This document shows, piece after piece, positions 57,166 to 64,000 of a DNA stretch of 64,000 nt. A program made the translations under genes and the position numbers. The stretch's first letter is position 1. Each line of letters begins with the position of its first letter. The DNA lies in assembly GCA_022495005.1 (NCBI GenBank), contig JAGYXB010000519.1, positions 1 through 64,000 on the forward strand, given 5' to 3'. The stretch is from Rhyacophila brunnea. Taxonomy: Eukaryota > Arthropoda > Insecta > Trichoptera > Rhyacophilidae. A model generated the notes under the pieces. The model made no database searches, was not told where the DNA came from, and was given only the letters and a program-made list of their open reading frames with translations.

Positions 57166-58543
57166 AATGCAAAGATCACCCTGACGGTACGATCTACGCT
57201 AAGGGATGGCACGATAAGAGGAAGGTTAATTGCATAAGAAATTATATAAAGTATATTTTTACATTTTGTGTTATCTCATCTTAGCCTCAATAGCATGCTA
57301 GAACTCATTTATTATGAAAAACAACTCAATATACCAAAGTATGAGAATGGGATTGTATTGACTCACTCTATTTCGACTTGTCTAGGAATGCCTTGTGATA
57401 GGAATCTATCCACATGATTAAATTTGGAAAATTTTCTTTGTGGACTCGTCCCAGTTCAAGCATTCTGGGATACATTAATATGGCATGCCTGATTAGCCAG
57501 TGTCTTTTGGCGGATCATCAGCTTTTTCATTTCCTTAAATTTCCATTGAAGTAATGGTAGAGCTCCGCAGCTTTGAGCTTATCAAGACGTATTAATAAGC
57601 ACGCATAATGAATGGCTGGAGTTGCATTTGATAAAGATTTTTTTTATTGCACCATTGTTTTTATCAATCTAATCGACTGAAATAAAATGTATCTTTATCG
57701 CTAATTATTACAAACTCATATGTAATGGATATTGTTGTCTGAAAATGCCATACGTAATATAAATGTTAGTTTAATATATTTAATCAAAATAGCTTTTCAA
57801 TTCAGTTTAAATACAACCTTAAAGAATGACGCATTAACTGCATTCAATCAATGTGTCAATTCAGACTGTTAACAAGTTATTGTCTAAAACACAATCTGCT
57901 ATATTATATTCTATTACATTAATTACCTTTTGATAAAATTAGTTTAAACATAAAATGTGTTTATATGAAAATGATCCCGCCGTTCCACAACAGTATATAT
58001 TATCTATCCTTAATTTTCTTGTTTTTTCATGCCATGATGTAAACTTTTGAATTTATAATTTGTTATCTTCACTATATTATGTAAAAAAAATAAATTTGAA
58101 TATGTCTTGGGGCGTTAATTTTCATGAAATATAATATATTGTTTAATACCTTCTGTGAATGTAAACTGCTCAAAACTTGGTAATTAATTATTCTTGTCCT
58201 ATTACAAGGGTACAACTGTTGGGGTGAAATCAGTAAGCATGTAAATATGTAATTAACCCACATATAAATCTACATATCGTGTTGAGTGAACATTTAAAGT
58301 TCGGATGCACCCAATTATTTACTTGACACGCCAGGCATGTACAGATTACTTTGAAGTATCGAAACATTTTGACCGATACTTTGGCATAAGTACCTAGATA
58401 CTTTTCTTCTAATACAATACCAGTATAGATAATTTTTCTTCGTATAGCACCGTGAATTGTAGCCATCTGAAATAAATAATTTCTATCTGATAATATGCCT
58501 CATGGTAAAGCGCCCAAGAGTTCAACATCCCCGGAAATACAGC
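57166..58543. other. Nothing recognised
   Basis: AT-rich; small frames at 58072-58466 show no similarity I can name. Confidence 0.3.
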
Positions 58544-58824
58544 GTGTGGACCATGCCCCCCACAAGGGGGGCTGACAAAGTTCTAACCTGGAGACTCGGA
58601 CATAGTGAGGGCCTGGCTTGAGGATTTGACCAGTTAAGTAAGATAAACAGGCACCACAGTTTTGCTCTTATAGCAAAAAAGAGCGCCTGCGGCGCTATTT
58701 CACTTGAAAATATTAGCATTTTAAAATATGTGACTGTGCGAAGGAATTTGATATAATATGATTATATTGATATTATTGATATTTTAGATATGATTGATAT
58801 AATTAAATGATAATAATTCAAGTG

Positions 58825-59271
58825 TCGAGTTTTATTTTATTTATTTTAAATTAGGTAATGTGTGCTTTTTCTGAATAATGAACATAGTTATTTATCCAAT
58901 ATAGCGGATGGATGCATGTTATAGGTAAATCATTCTACAGTGGCACCATGGGTACGGATAAAGCTACTTGCAGTTGTAGTGGTATTGTTTGTTAGCATTA
59001 AATCAAGCATTGCAGCAAACAATTCCAATACATACGCGAAACGCCTATGGTGCCACTGTAGAATGATTTACCTATACTTGGCTAAAATAAAAGGGGTTGC
59101 GATCAGTGCGTCATAATATTTATTTATTTATTTAAGAAAAAAAATATTTTGGACATAAAAAACCAAGATTCAGGACGTTCACAACATGAGATTCACAAGA
59201 GAGAAAAAAAAAATAATAATACCTATTAAAATGTCGATTAATAAAATTATGTTGTCGAGTGCCGACAACTC
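58825..59271 (-). mobile_element. Retroposon-like insert with 13 bp TSD
   Basis: Flanked by identical aataattcaagtg (58812-58824 and 59272-59284). On the minus strand it ends in an A-rich tail (aaataaataaaataaaactc), as a retroposed sequence would. It contains a further MITE at 58920-59076. No protein recognised. Confidence 0.72.
58920..59076. mobile_element. MITE with 30 bp perfect inverted ends
   Basis: Positions 58920-58949 and 59047-59076 are perfect inverted copies; each begins tataggtaaatcattctaca. 157 bp in total. Nested in the retroposon, itself nested in family H. Confidence 0.85.
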
Positions 59272-59499
59272 AATAATTCAAGTGGATTTATTGAAAAATT
59301 GAAAAAAAAAACGCTAAAAGTACAGGAAACACCCTTAATTATTATTGCAGAACCATTGGATTCCGCGGAATACAATTTTGGGGAACATTACTATAGATTA
59401 TAGAACATCAAACTGTCCTTAACCATGGCGAATAGAAGGCCAGCCAAACAACATGATCTAGGGGTCCGCTTCAGGATGTGGGGGCCATGGTGTGGATCT

Positions 59500-59632
59500 A
59501 CCCAATGTGCTTATAATATTATTAAATTATACCTCTCCTCTATGTGCGTGCGGAGGAATCCAAAACCGTTGAGAGCTGCACCTTGCATGCCTTCGCCGGA
59601 GGAGTCTGTAGTAGCCTAGTATTGACAGTATG
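59500..59632 (+). pseudogene. Possible LINE C-terminal zinc-knuckle-like remnant
   Basis: The frame TSPLCACGGIQ continues, after a one-base shift, as TVESCTLHAFAGGV. SPLCxCGxxQTVxHI is a common LINE C-terminal motif, here with H replaced by S. Weak and shifted. Confidence 0.35.
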
Positions 59633-60156
59633 ATTTTGTGCTACTAATATTTGTGTCGATGCTAATACAGACACCCTATTGCCATACGAGTGAATGAAGT
59701 ATCGGATCCTATGATAATTTTCCCTTGTTAGACTTTTTAAATTTCGATTGACGATAACTTAGAATTATTGGAATGTTTGCAACATTTTTATTTTTGTTTG
59801 GCGTATTTTTTTTTGACAATTTTGCCTCAGATGGAGCATATAGATGATGTAAAAGGTGTGTTTTTTTATTTTATTTATCTTGTTTGTTGGCAATAATATT
59901 TAATATTTATAAACTCACTATAAAGTTAATAATTTGTGAGTTGTATTGAGTCCAGTCAAAGAGAAAAGATCAATAGTACAAAATAGATTTTTTTTATATG
60001 CGTAACAAAATAAACAATATGTACTGTAAAATGGGGTGATATTATTGATATTAAGCCAACGCCATTTGCATAACATTGTATAGGTGCCAACCCAATTGAT
60101 GTTTTAAGCCTAAAGTTATGTTACATAATTATCCTGCATGATTTTCTAAATTTAGT
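59633..60156. other. Nothing recognised
   Basis: AT-rich spacer. Confidence 0.3.
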
Positions 60157-60164
60157 ATTATGTT

Positions 60165-60522
60165 CAGTGACGTCCCGTGGGGGGTAGGCAAATAGAGCGT
60201 CGCTTGGGGGTGGCAGTTACTCGAAGGGCGGCAAATCGAGGAGAATCATTTGGTATATATAGAAATAGCTACCTAAACTTAGTAATAACGAAAATATCTT
60301 TCCATTAATAAATTCAGCTCACTGGTTAGAAACAAAATGTATTAATTAATGACTATAATTTTTTTGTTGAGTACGCGATGTTTAGTTTACTTCCGTTGCC
60401 CTTCGACGTCCATGGTGACAAGAAACGACACCGTGCATGGATGATACAAAATACTGTATAAAAAAAATGGGGATAGATTTTGGCGCTGCCCAGGGGCGGC
60501 ATTTTGTTTAGGGACGTCACTG
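60165..60522. mobile_element. hAT MITE with perfect 8 bp TSD
   Basis: cagtgacgtccc at the left, gggacgtcactg at the right, a 12 bp perfect inverted repeat. Identical TSD attatgtt at 60157-60164 and 60523-60530. 358 bp, no frame. Confidence 0.9.
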
Positions 60523-60775
60523 ATTATGTTATAATGATTCTTGCAAATATCGATATTTTGATTCGATAGTTATGATACCGATATCAAAAATTGATATAAC
60601 GACCCTACATTCATGATAGAAGTAAACAAAGTCTTTTTAGTTTGAAGGTTGTTGAGGTAGATTTCCATATAAATGATAAATAATTCTATCTCGTTAAGTA
60701 GTAAAATAGTACCTATATATTATTATTATATAGATTTAGCACTCTACACGATAGAGTATACTCTGCAAATAATGT

Positions 60776-61072
60776 CTATATAATATAATATATTACATTA
60801 CATTTTATCACCGATTTAAAAAAACCCTTATAGCCACTCAGCCCTAGGCAGCCCTTGAAGGATATGGGCGAATAACGACAAAAGGGACGCATAGAGGCTA
60901 ACTGGGACTGGTTAAAAAGAGGAAGCTCGGGATAGAGATCCTTTAAGATGGTTGTGCAGTCGGCCATGGGCTTGGATTTTCTGTAGCGCCAGCTTATGTA
61001 AGTAATTAAGGTATTTGAACAAAGTAATAATAAATAAAATATTTGTATTATTAAATTCGTGGCTAGATTCAT
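60776..61072 (-). CDS. Unrecognised small open frame with hydrophobic N-terminus
   Basis: 98 codons with an ATG. Residues about 5-27 are hydrophobic (LIIQIFYLLLLCSNTLITYI) and could be a signal anchor. The rest contains four cysteines and SKPMADCTTILKDLYPELPL. I recognise no family. The plus strand of the same DNA also gives a peptide-like reading with stops (ANWDWLKRGSS, FKMVVQSAMGLDF), so this could equally be the antisense of a decayed mobile element. No splice or polyadenylation evidence. Confidence 0.2.
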   Translation of the reverse strand: MNLATNLIIQIFYLLLLCSNTLITYISWRYRKSKPMADCTTILKDLYPELPLFNQSQLASMRPFCRYSPISFKGCLGLSGYKGFFKSVIKCNVIYYII

Positions 61073-61196
61073 AATTTTAATTCAAAAAAAACTATTACCT
61101 ACAATATTAAAAAAATAGTGTGCTATAACAATAATAATTATCTAATGAGTTGTCGTTTACGTGGTATAATTTCATTACATTGTCCAGAGTTGACTA

Positions 61197-61620
61197 ACTT
61201 AACCCTTTACTGCATAGTGTCGCAAATTTGCGACACTTCAAACTATTTCGATATAGCCAATGCCATCTGTGTAAATTATCAAATAATATCCTTTTCGATG
61301 CCTAGAAAACTGTTTTACCATAAACATCCTACTTTACCGATTTTTTCTTTGACATTTTAAGAAATAAAGCATTTCTGCATTATAGTCTCTGCATTTCTGC
61401 TTTGACAGTTGACGAATTCGTATATACGCAAAAATCCGCATTTGTAAATAAATAAAAAATGTACAGAAGATTGAAATTGGTTGAATAAAAATATCTACAC
61501 ATCAAATAAGGTGTGCACATTAGGTTTTTATAATTGTTATCATTTGGTTTTGTATTTTGTAATACTGAAATGTAAGATTTCTTAATGTCGTAATCTGCGA
61601 CACCACGCAGTAACATACAA
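61197..61620. repeat. Inverted CTGCATAGTGTCGCA / TGCGACACCACGCAG pair after TTAA
   Basis: TTAACCCTTTACTGC at 61199-61213 continues to a perfect 20 bp palindrome at 61217-61236. At about 61597-61613 ctgcgacaccacgcagt is an inverted, mismatched copy of the first block. TTAACCC is the start of many piggyBac-type elements, but no matching GGGTTAA end is seen. Confidence 0.35.
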
Positions 61621-62054
61621 AATTTAATGGAATTTTTGACACCAATAAAAAATAAAATTTTTCAAAAAAAAAAAAACAAGTTACTCAGCCCATGAAACTG
61701 CAAACATTTCATTTCATATGCATTTCTTCATCTTCAAATTTTAGCTATTCCTAGAATCATCAATATTACACCTAATTAAAATGATATTATTTTCAAAATA
61801 CATATAATTGATGGATATTATGCATATAATTAGCGGATCATAGTTGATAATTTAGTCAGTCTAAATACCTATTAGTCTCAGTCTTAATCTCAGTCCGATC
61901 AGTAAACTTTGTGTCAGTCGCTCCGCACCGCATTCTGTTCTACTGAGACTCGGACCTCGGAACAGTATCATAAGTATTGTAACATAACGCTCTTGAAACA
62001 TACTCCTGTAACCCTTGAGGGTTAAGCCTGAGGCCTAAAGGGTTCCCTCACCCT
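61621..62054. other. Nothing recognised
   Basis: A-run near 61663-61675; the rest AT-rich. gaggcctaaagggttccctc (about 62030-62050) may be the start of the LINE piece that follows. Confidence 0.3.
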
Positions 62055-62202
62055 GCAGCGGTGCTACAAGAGCGACCTACGTGCTGCAGGTCTGACATGG
62101 CGGGAGGCGCAAGAGTTGGCGATGGACCTAGGGAAGTGGCGCCAACTTGTGCTTGCCCTATGCCCCAATATTGGGACGTGACAGCGTGGAAGAAGAAGAA
62201 GA
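62055..62202 (+). pseudogene. LINE 3' end with intact C-terminal frame and AAG tail
   Basis: The frame from about 62055 reads LQRCYKSDLRAAGLTWREAQ, ELAMDLGKWRQLVLALCPNI, GT and a TGA. DLxAAGLTWxEAxxLAxDRxxWRxLVxALC is the standard C-terminus of a common insect LINE ORF2. The stop is followed within 15 bases by gaagaagaagaaga, the 3' tail. 5' truncation is severe. The frame is unbroken, so it is relatively young. Confidence 0.7.
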
Positions 62203-63431
62203 TCATACTCTTATACCGAGTGTTAGAGCAACCACTAAATCTGGACTTCTCATCTCCCCTCCTCACGACTCTCCATCTACACCTGATTATCCCCAATCAC
62301 AGCGATCTCGTCCCTCAACAACGAGACCCGCGAAAAATCAATGCTCATATATTTAAAAAATATATATTTAATGTCACATATTGCCCGTAAATTTAAATTT
62401 ATAATTTATTTAATCTGGGGCATAATACTATTTTCTTGCAAGAATGTCTTTATATTTAAAATGTATTATATTCTCACTAACACTATGTAATGTTTAAATA
62501 AATATTATAATCTAAGTGTCTCATTGAAGTAAATTTATACCAAGTACGTTATTATTATGTACGGTACAATGCGCCCAAATTTCGGAAGGATACTTAACAT
62601 TAAAAATATAATATAATCCCGAAAGAAAGGGTACTATATTAACTATTCAAGGGGATGGATTGTCGCACCAACATTGTGCTAAGCTTCGCACTTTTAGCTT
62701 TTATGTGAAACTTTTAAATTATCCGTGTGTATTATATTATATTTTTTCGTTTATAATACTTCTTTTTCTTTTGTGACGTTACTTTTGCGACGACTTGGAA
62801 AGTCTTAATCAGCCTCCTACATTATGTACAAATTTTTAATACTTGTAGTTAGACAAACCTCAGTAAAATTTTTCCCAAAGTTTGTTAAGAGCGTACATAA
62901 GTGAAACGGCAAATAATTTTAAACACTATGTGGGACGTAATTTCGGCCGCGTTGCCATTCGGAGAGCGATAGTCGACCTGTGAGCACGTCAATTTGTTTT
63001 GCGACGGCGTCGGAGGAATATATTCTTAAATCGTGTAAAGATGACTAAAAACGCTCCGCATGTACTTGAAAAAGAAAACATGACAATGAATATACTTACT
63101 ATTATTATTAGTAACATAACAATAAACATAGCATTAAATGTACGCATATTGGATTTTTATGACAAATTATATTTCGTCCGGCTCGCGTCATTTGCACAAT
63201 CCACGCATCGCCTAGTCACGATCTTTTTAGACCATGCCTCAGCTGAGGTATAGCCTTAAACGATAAAGGAGAATAGTCTTAAAATAGAACAATTAATTTA
63301 AAATGTCAAATTAACTATGTATCGAAATTAGTAAATTCTAAACTGAAACGAAGTTGTCCAAACTCAATCTTTTATTGGCGTCACTGAAAAGAAGTTGGTT
63401 GGGCCATTTCTGTTCCAATTCCACTCCTTAT
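62203..63431. other. Nothing recognised
   Basis: AT-rich; the 84-codon frame at 62999-63253 has no similarity I can name. Confidence 0.3.
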
Positions 63432-63822
63432 CTCCTCACCCACCTCCTAATGCCCAGTGTTATTGTCACCAGACAATCAATAAGCAATTACCGGTCATGA
63501 GAGACGGTGTTAAAAAAACATTCAGTTGAATCTCGATAGCGGGCGTGAGCGGGCTTCTAATAGCATACAGACTCATTCAGAATCTATCATCATCATTCAT
63601 ACACCCTCACATATAATCCATAAAACTGTGTCACAAAGTGCGTGAGTGTACGTACCGTGTGACCCAAAACGACAATACCGCGCGAATGAAAGTTGAAACT
63701 AGACCACGGAGCCATCATACATAATCACAAAGGTCAGTGTCTGGCATTCTGTTCCATCGCCCCCACCCCTAGATCCGACCTCCTCATCGTCCCTCAAAAT
63801 AATTACAGTCCACTTAAAAAGC
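63432..63822 (-). repeat. Family G repeat
   Basis: gcccagtgttattgtcacca at its low end and cctcaaaataattacagtcc at its high end are family G in reverse; cgcgaatgaaagttg and catccgccc-like G/C blocks between. Confidence 0.6.
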
Positions 63823-64000
63823 TCAGCCAGGAGTTATTTTAGACTTACCTCTCTTTTCCTTTCGCACGCAGAATTTCTCACTACTCTGACAAGTGCATAA
63901 TATAATTTATTCTGAGGCAGAAAGTGTGTCATTATGTTTGTCGGTGACAACATCGATTCAAAAATGACAGGCTCTAGTGAACTATAAATTCCGTGGAACA

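Larger units (their letters stand above)
58552..59489 (+). mobile_element. Family H element with TSD and nested retroposon
   Basis: catgccccccacaagg at the left, gatgtgggggccatg at the right. Flanks gtgtggac (58544-58551) and gtgtggat (59490-59497), 7/8. Interrupted by an insert at 58825-59271; without it the element is about 480 bp, close to the copy at 8745-9142. Confidence 0.8.

Noticed and set aside
59440..59489. LINE coding similarity (FRMWGPWCG) upstream of the 59.5 kb zinc-knuckle motif
   Set aside because: These bases are the right end of the family H element, as shown by the matching copy at 8745 and by the TSD at 59490.
62048..62390. Frames in other registers around the 62 kb LINE end
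   Set aside because: The register ending DLGKWRQLVLALCPNIGT* is the one with family similarity; the others are shadows.

Overview
This window looks like a transposon-dense piece of an insect nuclear genome. It is AT-rich, has no operon-like or prokaryotic signals, carries tRNA-derived SINEs, many MITE-like elements and decayed non-LTR retrotransposons, and holds several short tracts of the arthropod telomere-type TTAGG/CCTAA pentamer. The only host gene I can support is one exon of a myosuppressin-type (DMSR) neuropeptide GPCR. The style of sequence (frequent taggtacctac and ataatattat strings) would fit a hemipteran such as an aphid relative, but that is a guess, not a demonstrated placement.

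Host gene: positions 17636-18308 (+) hold the 3'-terminal coding exon of the receptor (TM4 to the C-terminus), with a good splice acceptor, a stop codon and a possible AATAAA shortly downstream. No exon for TM1-TM3 was found in the 17.6 kb upstream, so the intron before this exon is probably longer than that and packed with repeats. Everything from about 18.5 kb to 64 kb appears intergenic or intronic.

Repeats: I define the families by their own termini and target-site duplications (TSDs). They are: (A) a ~240 bp tRNA-derived SINE, eight copies; (B) a second tRNA-headed SINE with a GAATAAAAAAAATG-like tail; (hAT-1) elements with CAGTGGCGAAGG ends; (C) a ~230 bp MITE with CAGGGCTCGAAATGG ends and 8 bp TSDs; (D) elements with TAGGGATTGCAATACCGG ends; (E) a ~440 bp element with ACAACGTTTTTA ends; (FB) a palindromic element flanked by TTAA; (F) a second long foldback family; (G) a G-rich 400-500 bp repeat; (H) an element with CATGGCCCCCACA ends. 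Further single-copy TIR elements lie at 1238, 1858, 25355, 27095, 29340, 33507, 42251, 55105, 56247 and 60165. Non-LTR retrotransposon coding debris is found at about 2.9, 4.9, 7.5, 31.8, 32.6, 47.6, 48.8, 52.2, 56.9, 59.5 and 62.1 kb. Two hAT transposase remnants (27.5 and 40.7 kb) are recognisable by their C-terminal dimerisation motif.

Layout: 0-6.7 kb SINEs, hAT copies and a LINE inside a SINE; 7.5-11.2 kb LINE debris and nested hAT/D/H elements; 13.2-15.1 kb family C MITEs; 15.5-17.5 kb the TTAA palindrome directly upstream of the receptor exon; 18.8-26.9 kb SINEs, hAT-1 copies and family F fragments; 27-31 kb hAT with transposase, MITE, SINE, FB arm; 31.8-39.9 kb LINE ends, foldback F and hAT-1/E nests; 40.3-44.4 kb hAT with transposase and a Tigger-like element with two nested repeats; 45-53.7 kb F-related ORF, LINE ends, split hAT-1; 54-64 kb MITEs and LINE ends. 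I found no convincing evidence of a novel functional system. The best material is the insertion history, the two large palindromes, and a few motifs worth checking.
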